A stretch of DNA of 64,000 bases, taken from contig NZ_AHCD03000035.1 of the NCBI RefSeq assembly GCF_000238295.3, forward strand, positions 682,001-746,000, read 5' to 3'. The stretch's first letter is position 1. Every line of letters starts with the position of its first letter. Positions 8,806-17,434 of this stretch are shown piece after piece. Origin of the DNA: Pseudoalteromonas rubra. Its GTDB lineage: Bacteria; Pseudomonadota; Gammaproteobacteria; Enterobacterales; Alteromonadaceae. The position numbers and the translations under genes are program-made. The notes under the pieces are model-generated. The model was given only the letters and a program-made list of their open reading frames with translations. It ran no database searches and was not told the DNA's origin.

Positions 8806-11579
8806 ACAAGCTGTATGGTCTCAGTAAACTCGCCCTGCTCAATACCGCAGGTTATGCCAAATGTGTGATCCCACTGGATAAAAGTGCCTCTATCTGTGCC
8901 CCGAACAACACAGGTAAAAGCTCAGTCATCAATGCCTTGCAATTCCCGCTAATCAACGATTTGCGCCTGACCGAATGGGATGGTCACGACCTGGAAGAAA
9001 CCCGTAAGTTCTACTTTTCAAGTGATCAGTCTTACATTCTGCTAGAAGCGAATCTGCCTCATGGCGACGTCGTCATCGGCGTTGCGGGGCTAGGTAAAAT
9101 TGCCGGTTACGCGCATCAGTTCTTTTGCTATAACGGCAAACTCAACCTGGATGACTTTACCCAGGGAAAAAGCATCATTAAATACACCAAGTTGTTCAAT
9201 CACTTGCAGGAAAAAGGCTTTAAGCCCGTTGAACTCAAAGCGGCCGAACTCAATGCCTTGCTGACAGGTGGAGCAACGCCGTACGATGGTGACATCAACC
9301 TCAAGATGATCCCGCTGAACAACGTCCAGGATGCCGCGGTATACAAAGAGATCTTCCGCCGAATTCTGAACCTGCATAAACTCGGTGCCCATGATGTCAA
9401 ACGCTTTATGCTTAAAGTCTTTGAGCGTCATATGTCCAACTCCAAAGTAGACTTTTATGACGTGTGGCGCCGTGCGTTTGATAAAGTTAACCGCTCTCGC
9501 CGTGAGCTGAATGCACTGGAGTCCATGCAGGAACCCATTGCTGCGCTGGAACAAATGATTGAAGGCGAAGCGACCCTCAAAGGCAAACTCGCCGCCTACG
9601 CACCTAAGCTCGATAAAGCTATAGTGGAGTTCGATGAGTATCAGCAGAGCCAGATTGGCGAGCTCAATGATCAGCTTGAAAATATTGAGCAGGAAAAACG
9701 CGAGTTTGAAGAAAAGCAGCAGCTCTATGTGCAACAGTCACGTGATATTGAGCGAAAGCAAACACAGATAGAGCAATGGTTTACTGACTACCACGCACTT
9801 AAATCCGAGTTTGAGCTCACCAACCACGCAACGCTAAAGACTAACCTGACGCTACTGAAAAAAGAGTATGAACAGCTGTCGTTCTCCATTAACAGTGCAC
9901 AGGGCCAGAGCCTTCACACACTGGACTATCGGATTGGCGAAACGCAAAAGCAAGTCAAAAGCCTGAAACTTCAGCTGAAGAACCTGGAATTCAACCTCTT
10001 TACCCGAATGCGTGAAGACCTGTCACTGAAAGAAGTAGAAGAGATCTCGCGTATTTTGAACCCGGATATTTTGTCTTTTGCCACGACCGGAAAGGGCGAA
10101 GTTGAGATCAGTGATGACGACGCCTTTGGCGACTTTCTGGCGCAATTATCTGCAGCAGTCAAAGGCGGTGAACTTAAGCTTCCTGGTGCCACCATCAAGC
10201 TGAAAAAGCTGGCACCTGTACAAATGCAAAGCGGCGAAAACAAAACCCAGTTGCAGGCGCAGCTGGAGGCACTACAACAGTCACTGCAGGAGCTGAAACA
10301 ACAGCGCGAAGTGTCTGCCAATGTGGCCGAAAAACAGCAAGAGCGCGATGCACTCTACGATGAATTAATGGCCACCGAAGCGGCATTAAAACGCTTTGAA
10401 CAATTCCAGACCATGGCGCAATCGGCTGAAGCCCAACAGGCATTGCAGGAACAGCTGCAAGCTGAGCGCGAGCAGGTAGACGATTATCTGCAGGATGTGC
10501 AACGTAATGCCGGGTCAATTTCAGATCGTCGCTCCATCATCAAGAGCAAACAAGATCTGATCCTGCGACAGGCGGATCGCCTTAAGCAAGTAAAGTCTGA
10601 ACGCATCGATCATACGCTCGACTTGTATAGCGGCAAGCAAACGCCCTACCCGGTTGAGATTAAGTTAGACTTTGATAACCTGGCCGAAGTGATCCATCAA
10701 TTCAACAAAGACTGTCAGGAACTGCGTAACCTGGATGTCAATGTGCGCAATACTTATCTGCACATCTACAACGCCGGGATTACTAAGTTCGACAACGAAA
10801 CAGACGATGCGACTAAGTACGCTAAGCTTATCAGCGCCTATCACAACCTGGATAATGAGCGAGATGCAGTAGAACGTCAGGCCCGTGTGGCACTGACGGA
10901 AGTTGCCGCAACCATCAAAGGTCTGCGTGAAGACCTGGATCGCTTGCGCCGGGAAATGAACAGCTTCAATAAGGGGATCAGTCAGCATCGCATTTCTAAC
11001 CTTAAAGCATTTAAGATCAACGTGATCCCAAGAAAGATGCTGGTTGAGAGTATAGACACTATCATCGCAACATCCGACTTGTATGAGCAAGGTGAGAGCT
11101 TTGACTTACTCAGCGAGCAACCCGCCGACAGCAATGCAGTCAACGAAGCCAAAGATCACATTATTAAGCTGGCCAGCGACAAAGCAGGCCTGACACTCAC
11201 TGATCTATTTGATATTCGCTTTGAAGTAGTAAACCGCGCGGGCGATACTGAGCACTTTGATAAGATTGACTCTGCGGGCTCAAATGGTACCCGGATCACC
11301 ATTAAGCTCCTGTGCGGCATGTTGTTTATCCGTTATTTGCTATCGGATCAGGAGCAGGCTATGTATCGCATCCCTATCTATATTGATGAGGCAGCCGATA
11401 TTGACCCGCAGAACCAAAAGGCGATCATCGAAACCGCCCTCAGCTTTGGTTTTGTGCCGATTTTCGCCTCGGTTAAACCGCAAATAAGCTGTGATTACCT
11501 GGTGCCGGTCCGCAGCGTCAATCAGGGCAGTCAAAACTGGGTTGACGAAAAAGACTGGATCGAAGTCGAACACAATTAA
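8802..11579 (+). CDS. mksB: MksB-like SMC ATPase (MukB-related condensin)
   Basis: A 925-residue chromosome-condensing ATPase of the MukB/MksB/JetC branch. The Walker A loop APNNTGKSS is at residues 33-41. Two long coiled-coil arms (about 230-400 and 470-780) flank a central hinge near 400-450. The ABC signature SAGSNGT is at 824-830 and Walker B IPIYIDEAAD at 857-866. Length fits MksB (about 900-1000) and not MukB (about 1480). With MksF and MksE it should form an SMC ring that organises DNA. No topoisomerase-VI-like nuclease gene (mksG/jetD) follows, which argues for a housekeeping condensin. The last 38 codons are the first copy of a tandem array continuing downstream. Confidence 0.8.
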   Translation: MNKLYGLSKLALLNTAGYAKCVIPLDKSASICAPNNTGKSSVINALQFPLINDLRLTEWDGHDLEETRKFYFSSDQSYILLEANLPHGDVVIGVAGLGKIAGYAHQFFCYNGKLNLDDFTQGKSIIKYTKLFNHLQEKGFKPVELKAAELNALLTGGATPYDGDINLKMIPLNNVQDAAVYKEIFRRILNLHKLGAHDVKRFMLKVFERHMSNSKVDFYDVWRRAFDKVNRSRRELNALESMQEPIAALEQMIEGEATLKGKLAAYAPKLDKAIVEFDEYQQSQIGELNDQLENIEQEKREFEEKQQLYVQQSRDIERKQTQIEQWFTDYHALKSEFELTNHATLKTNLTLLKKEYEQLSFSINSAQGQSLHTLDYRIGETQKQVKSLKLQLKNLEFNLFTRMREDLSLKEVEEISRILNPDILSFATTGKGEVEISDDDAFGDFLAQLSAAVKGGELKLPGATIKLKKLAPVQMQSGENKTQLQAQLEALQQSLQELKQQREVSANVAEKQQERDALYDELMATEAALKRFEQFQTMAQSAEAQQALQEQLQAEREQVDDYLQDVQRNAGSISDRRSIIKSKQDLILRQADRLKQVKSERIDHTLDLYSGKQTPYPVEIKLDFDNLAEVIHQFNKDCQELRNLDVNVRNTYLHIYNAGITKFDNETDDATKYAKLISAYHNLDNERDAVERQARVALTEVAATIKGLREDLDRLRREMNSFNKGISQHRISNLKAFKINVIPRKMLVESIDTIIATSDLYEQGESFDLLSEQPADSNAVNEAKDHIIKLASDKAGLTLTDLFDIRFEVVNRAGDTEHFDKIDSAGSNGTRITIKLLCGMLFIRYLLSDQEQAMYRIPIYIDEAADIDPQNQKAIIETALSFGFVPIFASVKPQISCDYLVPVRSVNQGSQNWVDEKDWIEVEHN

Positions 11580-12364
11580 TATCAAAAGGGCACAATTGAG
11601 TGCCCTTTTTTGTGCGCCTCGGTTAAACCGCAAACAAGCTGTGATTATCTGGTGCCGATCCGCAGCGTCAATCAGGGCAGTCAAAACTGGGTTGACGAAA
11701 AAGACTGGATCGAAGTCGAACACAATTAATATCAAAAGGGCACAATTAAGTGCCCTTTTTTACGCGCCTCGGTTAAACCACAAATAAGCTGTGATTATCT
11801 GGTGCCGATCCGCAGCGTCAATCAGGGCAGCCAGAACTGGGTTGACGAAAAAGTCTGGATCGAAGTCGAACACAATTAATATCAAAAGGGCACAATTAAG
11901 TGCCCTTTTTTACGCGCCTCGGTTAAACCACAAATAAGCTGTGATTATCTGGTGCCGATCCGCAGCGTCAATCAGGGCAGCCAGAACTGGGTTGACGAAA
12001 AAGTCTGGATCGAAGTCGAACACAATTAATATCAAAAGGGCACAATTAAGTGCCCTTTTTTACGCGCCTCGGTTAAACCACAAATAAGCTGTGATTATCT
12101 GGTGCCGATCCGCAGCGTCAATCAGGGCAGCCAGAACTGGGTTGACGAAAAAGTCTGGATCGAAGTCGAACACAATTAATATCAAAAGGGCACAATTAAG
12201 TGCCCTTTTTTACGCGCCTCGGTTAAACCACAAATAAGCTGTGATTATCTGGTGCCGATCCGCAGCGTCAATCAGGGCAGCCAGAACTGGGTTGACGAAA
12301 AAGTCTGGATCGAAGTCGAACACAATTAAGATCAAAAGGGCACAATTGAGCGCCCTTTTTTGTG
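11465..12364 (+). repeat. 150-bp tandem repeat of the mksB 3' end plus terminator, six copies
   Basis: Copies begin at 11465 (inside mksB), 11615, 11765, 11915, 12065 and 12215, exactly 150 bp apart. Each holds the last 38 codons of mksB, its TAA and the terminator hairpin. Copies 1 and 2 keep CAAAACTGG and AAAGACTGG; copies 3 to 6 share CAGAACTGG and AAAGTCTGG and are nearly identical. This suggests one early duplication and a later amplification. The period is a multiple of three, so every copy is in the mksB frame, separated only by the TAA. No start codon with a ribosome binding site is seen in copies 2 to 6. Confidence 0.95.
11584..11612 (+). terminator. Rho-independent terminator of mksB, repeated downstream
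   Basis: A stem GGGCAC/GTGCCC with a six-base loop is followed by seven T. The same hairpin recurs every 150 bp at about 11734, 11884, 12034, 12184 and 12334. It appears again near 12882 through the 548-bp duplication. The last copies carry GCGCCC instead of GTGCCC, which weakens the stem by one pair. Confidence 0.85.
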
Positions 12365-13295
12365 ATGATCTTCGTGCTTTAACTGTCGTATACTAAGGTA
12401 AGCGTTAGATTTTTGTTTTTAAGGAGTAAACCATGCTGAACCAACTTAAAAAGCACCTTGTCAGCACCAGGACCTTTGCCGTCGTGGCAAGTTTACTGAT
12501 GCTCAGTGCCTGTGGCACCACCCCGGACTGGGACTACGACAAGTCTGTTGAATTTACAAACTACAAGACCTTTGCCTGGTCGGCTGAAGCCAACCTGCAA
12601 GCTCGTCCGCAAAATTATCAGGTCAACGGGTTAATGGAAAAACGTATTCGTAACGCCATTACTGAGCAAATGGCAAATCAAGGGTTCAAGCTGGTTGACG
12701 CCACTGTGGCTGATATTCTGATCAACTACCATGTGGCAGTCGACAAAGTGCCCTTTTTTACGCGCCTCGGTTAAACCACAAATAAGCTGTGATTATCTGG
12801 TGCCGATCCGCAGCGTCAATCAGGGCAGCCAGAACTGGGTTGACGAAAAAGTCTGGATCGAAGTCGAACACAATTAAGATCAAAAGGGCACAATTGAGCG
12901 CCCTTTTTTGTGATGATCTTCGTGCTTTAACTGTCGTATACTAAGGTAAGCGTTAGATTTTTGTTTTTAAGGAGTAAACCATGCTGAACCAACTTAAAAA
13001 GCACCTTGTCAGCACCAGGACCTTTGCCGTCGTGGCAAGTTTACTGATGCTCAGTGCCTGTGGCACCACCCCGGACTGGGACTACGACAAGTCTGTTGAA
13101 TTTACAAACTACAAGACCTTTGCCTGGTCGGCTGAAGCCAACCTGCAAGCTCGTCCGCAAAATTATCAGGTCAACGGGTTAATGGAAAAACGTATTCGTA
13201 ACGCCATTACTGAGCAAATGGCAAATCAAGGGTTCAAGCTGGTTGACGCCACTGTGGCTGATATTCTGATCAACTACCATGTGGCAGTCGACAAA
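12200..13295 (+). repeat. 548-bp direct tandem duplication
   Basis: The stretch from about 12200 to 12747 is repeated without visible change at 12748-13295. The unit holds part of the last 150-bp repeat, its terminator, a promoter region and the first 105 codons of a lipoprotein gene. The junction at 12747/12748 joins GACAAA of the gene to GTGCCC of a terminator stem, with only two or three bases of shared sequence. The event is therefore consistent with slippage or microhomology joining rather than recombination between long repeats. Confidence 0.93.
12433..12774 (+). pseudogene. Truncated copy of the DUF4136 lipoprotein gene
   Basis: The first 105 codons are identical to the intact gene that starts at 12981, including the signal peptide and the lipobox LSAC with Cys27. 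The reading frame then runs into a duplicated terminator and ends after eight foreign residues (VPFFTRLG). The promoter region and AAGGAG site are intact, so a 113-residue truncated lipoprotein could still be made. It lacks the second half of the DUF4136 domain and is best treated as a broken copy produced by the 548-bp duplication. Confidence 0.85.
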
Positions 13296-13562
13296 AAGCT
13301 AGAAGTGGACACCTTTAAAGTCAGTTATGGGGCGCGCTGGAGCTACTGGGGATGGGGTGTAGATCACCACACTACGACCAGGGAATATAAAGTTGGCACA
13401 CTTGTCGTAGACATTATTGACCGAACTTCCAACCAGCTGGTTTGGCGCGGTGCCAAAGAGAGCCGTTTACGTGCGAAGCAAACTCCAGAACAAAGAACAG
13501 AATCAGTGAATAAAACCATCACTGAGATTCTCGCCAACTTTCCACCAAAAGTGCAACATTAA
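12981..13562 (+). CDS. DUF4136 family lipoprotein
   Basis: A 193-residue lipoprotein. A signal peptide of about 26 residues ends in the lipobox LMLSAC, so Cys27 should be acylated and the protein anchored in the inner or outer membrane facing the periplasm. The rest is a DUF4136 domain, seen from the starting WDYDKSVEFTNYKTFAW block, a middle VADILINYHVAV strand, and the ending GTLVVDIIDRTSNQLVWRG. The function of the family is not established. An AAGGAG site is well placed. Its upstream 548 bp are duplicated just before it, so two identical promoters drive the intact gene and its truncated copy. Confidence 0.85.
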   Translation: MLNQLKKHLVSTRTFAVVASLLMLSACGTTPDWDYDKSVEFTNYKTFAWSAEANLQARPQNYQVNGLMEKRIRNAITEQMANQGFKLVDATVADILINYHVAVDKKLEVDTFKVSYGARWSYWGWGVDHHTTTREYKVGTLVVDIIDRTSNQLVWRGAKESRLRAKQTPEQRTESVNKTITEILANFPPKVQH

Positions 13563-13575
13563 GCACCCATATTTA

Positions 13576-13611
13576 GGGGCAAGATCGTTCTCCTCGCCCC
13601 TTCAGTTTTTT
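13576..13611 (+). terminator. Probable terminator of the lipoprotein gene
   Basis: GGGGC and GCCCC arms separated by 15 bases are followed by TTCAGTTTTTT. The stem is short with an imperfect inner part, so it is a moderate prediction. Confidence 0.55.
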
Positions 13612-14024
13612 GCAATCTCCTGATCTTAGTTCGCGTCTAATACCAATATTGCGCTCAATCACCAGAAATAAAATTCTCATTTTAACTTCATAATTACATC
13701 ATAATTTTTCTAAAGAAATATCGCATACCACTCTCACCTCCTCTAAAATCTGCGTTCGAATCTGTCTGAGCACCTTGAGAAACACACCCCCATTCAACCT
13801 TTCAAAATGTTAATAATAATAAAAAACGCAATATTTAAATTAACAACACAAACACACTATTGACACCAAATACAAACACGATCAACAATATGCACAATAT
13901 TACCGATATTGATACAACTTAGGTGACTGTAGTAAAGGAATGAACATAACACTAAAGACCTTTTGCTCACCAAAGGACTAATACAACTTGTAAAAACGCA
14001 TACATGATAAGGATAAGGAATCCA
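13612..14024 (+). promoter_or_regulatory. AT-rich leader and candidate promoter of the accessory operon
   Basis: No gene is seen in these roughly 410 bases, which are clearly more AT-rich than the flanks. A candidate sigma-70 promoter is TTGACA (13860-13865), an 18-base spacer and AACAAT (13884-13889), leaving a leader of about 130 bases before the first gene. A sequence TAATACCAATATTG near 13638 resembles one end of the MITE-like element at 63 kb, but no partner end was found. Confidence 0.4.
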
Positions 14025-14756
14025 ATGATTGTTTACGACGAACAGAGCAATGAAAAATGGCATCGCCTTTTTCATGATTGCAAAGACTCGGGCCCAACCA
14101 TTTGTAATGAACATTGGGAAGGCATTGAACTTTTGAACATGCCTACCTCTCAACTTCCCGGCTTGGAAACACTGAATGTTCAGTTGCGACAAGTCAGTAA
14201 CTGGGAAGGCTTCTTTAGTGAAGGTTTAATCGAGTACCACCCTTTTTATCAGGCCATGAGCAAGAGGCAATTTCCAGTAGGCAACTTCCTTCGTGATGAT
14301 CTGTCTTTCACACCATACCCAGATTACTTTCACGATGTTTTCGGCCATCTGCCCATGCTGACGTGCACGATCTTCTCTACCTATTGTCAGGAAATGGGTA
14401 AGTTAGCAATCCAATACGAGCATAACCCTGAGATTGCGAGACTCATTAATCGATTTTCCTGGTTCACAACTGAGGTCGGTGTGGTGAGACAGAACGGTAA
14501 CCGAGCCTATGGTGGTGCACTTATTTCTTCCTCGAAAGAACTCACACACATGTCAACCACCCCCGGGGTTGTTAAGGCCTTTAAATTTGAAGATGTCGTG
14601 AAATCTAAAATCGATGATAAAACCCTGCAAGAAGTATTCTATGCCGTCGAGAGTTTCGATCATTTAATGGATGAGTTCCTCAGATTCAAGTCACACATTA
14701 CCTCAAAATTAATCCTGAAAAACCTTGCAGCTTCGTCGACAGACGAGGTTCTGTAG
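14025..14756 (+). CDS. Biopterin-dependent aromatic amino acid hydroxylase
   Basis: A 243-residue non-haem iron monooxygenase of the phenylalanine/tyrosine/tryptophan hydroxylase family. The iron ligands are His103 and His108 in FHDVFGHLP and Glu150 in WFTTEVGVV. The preceding RQFPVGNFLR block is also a family hallmark. It would hydroxylate an aromatic amino acid using O2 and a tetrahydropterin. Position on the ring (para, as PhhA, or meta, as the pacidamycin enzyme PacX) cannot be read from sequence alone. An ATG at 14004 adds seven residues, but AAGGAA sits just before 14025. No phhB pterin dehydratase gene is adjacent, unlike catabolic phhA operons. It is the first gene of a nine-gene operon. 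Confidence 0.85.
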   Translation: MIVYDEQSNEKWHRLFHDCKDSGPTICNEHWEGIELLNMPTSQLPGLETLNVQLRQVSNWEGFFSEGLIEYHPFYQAMSKRQFPVGNFLRDDLSFTPYPDYFHDVFGHLPMLTCTIFSTYCQEMGKLAIQYEHNPEIARLINRFSWFTTEVGVVRQNGNRAYGGALISSSKELTHMSTTPGVVKAFKFEDVVKSKIDDKTLQEVFYAVESFDHLMDEFLRFKSHITSKLILKNLAASSTDEVL

Positions 14757-14793
14757 TAACTATAAACATATATTGACAACACAAGGAAACGTT

Positions 14794-15588
14794 ATGAATG
14801 CCAAAAAAACAGCTATCGTTACGGGTAGTTCACGCGGTATTGGCAAAACCATTGCCATCGAATTAGCTAAAGTTGGCTACGATATTATTGTGGTCTATTT
14901 CAGCAACCAAGACGCAGCAAAAGAAGTGCAATCCATTATTCAAGACAACGGACAGCAATGCCACATTGTACAAGCTGATGTCACGGACCCACTTAGCGCC
15001 TCTAATTTAGTCAAAGAAGCTATTAACCAATTTAAACATATCGATTTGTTGGTCAACAATGTCGGTGACTTCTTCTTTAAACCCATTGAAGAAATGACAA
15101 TTTCTGAGTGGGATCATGTCCTCAAAAGTAATTTGAGCAGTGCATTCTACCTGTGTCATAGCATCATTCCATTCATGAAAGAAAGGAAAGCCGGTAACAT
15201 CATCAATATAGGCTTAAGTACCAATAACTTAGTCCGAGCATCTGCCAACGTTTCAGCTTACTCGATTGCGAAAACGGGGATCGCGATTCTTACCAGTTCA
15301 ATGGCCGAAGAACTCGCTGAATACGGGATCAGAGTCAACTGCGTTTCTCCGGGTCTGATTGATAATGGTCATTTACCTGAGTCACAAAAAACCTGGATGA
15401 TTGAGCGTGTGCCAATGAAACGTCTGGGACGTTCGGAAGATATTGCAGATGCCATCATTTATCTGGCATCAGACAAATCAGCTTATGTATCCGGTTCTAA
15501 CCTTGCAGTAAGCGGTGCCTGGGACTGGAACGGCAGACCAAATGTCAATGATGAGCAAGTTCATGACCTTTTTGTTGAGCCTGCATAA
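14794..15588 (+). CDS. Short-chain dehydrogenase/reductase
   Basis: A 264-residue classical SDR that binds NAD(P)H through TGSSRGIG (residues 10-17). The structural NNVG (88-91) replaces the usual NNAG. The catalytic residues are Ser142, Tyr156 and Lys160 in AYSIAK. The C-terminal part has the usual VSPGLI and SGSNLAVSGAW blocks. The ATG at 14794 follows AAGGAAA; an upstream in-frame start overlapping the hydroxylase gene has no such site. It stops immediately before the aminotransferase ATG. It may reduce a keto intermediate of the pathway, or it may recycle the quinonoid dihydropterin made by the hydroxylase. Both are inference. Confidence 0.8.
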   Translation: MNAKKTAIVTGSSRGIGKTIAIELAKVGYDIIVVYFSNQDAAKEVQSIIQDNGQQCHIVQADVTDPLSASNLVKEAINQFKHIDLLVNNVGDFFFKPIEEMTISEWDHVLKSNLSSAFYLCHSIIPFMKERKAGNIINIGLSTNNLVRASANVSAYSIAKTGIAILTSSMAEELAEYGIRVNCVSPGLIDNGHLPESQKTWMIERVPMKRLGRSEDIADAIIYLASDKSAYVSGSNLAVSGAWDWNGRPNVNDEQVHDLFVEPA

Positions 15589-16716
15589 ATGAGCATTCTC
15601 GGTCAAACCATCGAGGATATTTCCTTGCTGGCGAAGGAGCGACAAGCAATAGACCTGGCAATGGGGACTCCTTCTGACCCCATGCCTGGTTTTGTTTTTC
15701 AAACACTCGCTTCGCAGACAGATAGCCCATTCCATCAATACTCGGATACTGAAGGGCTTTACTCATTGCGGGCGAAAATTACGCAAGACTATGCAGCGCG
15801 TTTCAATTGCCAGTTCAACCCAGATGACCATTGTACTCTGGTTGGCGGCGCTACTGCGGGGATGATGCTCACATTACTGGCAATTTTGGAACCGGGTGAC
15901 GAGATAATCGTATTTGATCCCGTGTTTCCTCCTTACCTGTCGCAAATCGAAATGGCAGGTGGCAAAGTTAAAGCCGTCAAACTCAACCCGGAAAACTGGG
16001 AAATTGATTTTACTGCGCTACAAAACGCAATAAACGCTAAAACAAAAGCCATTATTTTAACAAACCCGCATAACCCGACAGGCAAGGTATTTTGTGAAGA
16101 TGAGTACGCAGCACTGGCGCACATAATCGACAGCAACCACTTATATTGCATTGAAGACCGGGTTTATCAGGGCTTTAATTATGAAGGCAAGGACACTCCG
16201 CCAATGAGCCACTTTTGTCGCACCGATGATAAGGTCATTGTATGCAATAGTTTCTCTAAAAGCTTCATGATCACCGGCTGGAGGATCGGCTACGTTATTC
16301 ATCCCAAATCGATCAAAGATAGACTCCGGATGATACTGCCCAACTATCAATGTTCATTGCCTTCACCTCTCCTGCACTGCCTGGATGCGAACTTTGACAA
16401 GTTTGTTGAACTCAGGACAACCCTTCAGCAAGCGTTTGCCATCAGAAAACAAGTCGTGAGCGACTTTCTGCTGACGCTGGATATGGAAGTGATGCCCAGT
16501 CAGGGCGGTTGGTTTTTCATGGCCAAACCCATCATGTCAGAAGGCGTCTATTGTGATGAAGCACTCTGCGAAAGATTACTTATGGAGCACAACGTTGCCA
16601 CAGTCCCTGGATCTTTCTTTAACTCTATGGGTGAGCCAACCGGCACTGTGCGAGTGAGCTTCTGCAGACAAGACAGTCTTTCTAAAATAAGAGAATTACG
16701 AGGTACCAATGTTTAG
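15589..16716 (+). CDS. Class I/II PLP-dependent aminotransferase
   Basis: A 375-residue fold-type I aminotransferase. The PLP lysine is Lys224 in SFSKSFMITGWRIGY. The TNPHNPTG block (158-165) carries the Asn that contacts PLP. Asp190 is in the EDRVY motif, where most relatives have DEVY. Arg355 in VRVSFCR should bind the substrate carboxylate. It resembles the aspartate/aromatic/methionine aminotransferase branch and would exchange an amino group between an amino acid and a 2-oxoacid. It starts on the base after the SDR stop and overlaps the next gene by 8 bp, so it is translationally coupled within the operon. Confidence 0.85.
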   Translation: MSILGQTIEDISLLAKERQAIDLAMGTPSDPMPGFVFQTLASQTDSPFHQYSDTEGLYSLRAKITQDYAARFNCQFNPDDHCTLVGGATAGMMLTLLAILEPGDEIIVFDPVFPPYLSQIEMAGGKVKAVKLNPENWEIDFTALQNAINAKTKAIILTNPHNPTGKVFCEDEYAALAHIIDSNHLYCIEDRVYQGFNYEGKDTPPMSHFCRTDDKVIVCNSFSKSFMITGWRIGYVIHPKSIKDRLRMILPNYQCSLPSPLLHCLDANFDKFVELRTTLQQAFAIRKQVVSDFLLTLDMEVMPSQGGWFFMAKPIMSEGVYCDEALCERLLMEHNVATVPGSFFNSMGEPTGTVRVSFCRQDSLSKIRELRGTNV

Positions 16717-17419
16717 TGTCGACAAAGCCTTTTGGGACGACCACCCCAGCGTTAAGTTTATTGTGGTGTATGCAAAAGGTGTAAATATACCCGCAGCGGC
16801 AGACAATGTCGCGACTTTCGAACGAGAAATTACCGCCAGTACGCTACGCAATTGGCAATATGAGAATGCACAATCTCACCCGTATATCAAAGCCTGGCGG
16901 GATTTTTTGAAGGGAGTTGGATTGCCGGCCAAGAAATATCAAGCTTCCGTTGAACTGTTAACTAAGCGCGTTTTGTCTGGCAAAGGACTCTACAACATTA
17001 ACCCTTTAGTGAATTTCTATAACGCGGTTTCAATCCGTCACAAGGTCTCTATTGGGGCCTGGGATGTTGATAAACTCTCAGGCCATTGCCTCAGACTCGG
17101 CTACTCAACAGGGACAGAAGAATTTATAGAAATGGGCACAACCCAAGCCACAACACTGACCAATGGCGAGATCACTTACTTTGACGATAAAGATGTCATT
17201 ACCCGGCATTTCGTCTGGAGGCAGTCCGAAATAGGACTGGTCGCAGAATCGAGCAAAAATATTTTCTTTGTTTCTGAAATTCTCGACTGTGTCAAAGAAG
17301 AAGACATAGAGGAAATGATGCAAACCCTCAAAGAGAAATTAAGCAATTGGTTTAATGCAACGGTTGATATTGCACTGATTGACTCACGCACTGCGACCTG
17401 GACACCTGACAAACTATAA
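16709..17419 (+). CDS. Stand-alone B3/B4 (PheRS beta editing) domain protein
   Basis: A 236-residue soluble protein. From about residue 60 it matches the B3/4 tRNA-binding/editing domain of the phenylalanyl-tRNA synthetase beta chain. Visible blocks are the AWRDFLKGVGLPAKKYQAS segment, then the core INPLVNFYNAVSIRH with GAWDVDKL, and a late strand pair around TRHFVW. No synthetase catalytic or anticodon domain is present. In PheRS this domain hydrolyses Tyr-tRNA(Phe) and also meta-tyrosyl-tRNA(Phe). Placed next to an aromatic hydroxylase gene, it may protect the producer from a misactivated hydroxylated phenylalanine. The domain call is firm; the protective role is inferred. Confidence 0.8.
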   Translation: MFSVDKAFWDDHPSVKFIVVYAKGVNIPAAADNVATFEREITASTLRNWQYENAQSHPYIKAWRDFLKGVGLPAKKYQASVELLTKRVLSGKGLYNINPLVNFYNAVSIRHKVSIGAWDVDKLSGHCLRLGYSTGTEEFIEMGTTQATTLTNGEITYFDDKDVITRHFVWRQSEIGLVAESSKNIFFVSEILDCVKEEDIEEMMQTLKEKLSNWFNATVDIALIDSRTATWTPDKL

Positions 17420-17434
17420 TAAATACAAGGAAAA

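Noticed and set aside
6989..11579. Complete Wadjet (JetABCD) plasmid-defence system
   Set aside because: No JetD/MksG nuclease gene is present; only the three condensin-like subunits are supported.
11340..11787. Overlapping ORFs of 131 (minus) and 98 (plus) codons in the mksB repeat region
   Set aside because: They are shadows of the tandem repeat in other frames, repetitive in sequence and without start signals.
11465..13295. Insertion sequence or transposon causing the duplications
   Set aside because: No transposase, terminal inverted repeats or target duplications were found; the junctions fit slippage or microhomology.
13989..14006. TyrR box before the aromatic hydroxylase gene
   Set aside because: TGTAAA is present, but the second half-site (TACATG) does not match TTTACA and overlaps the ribosome binding region.
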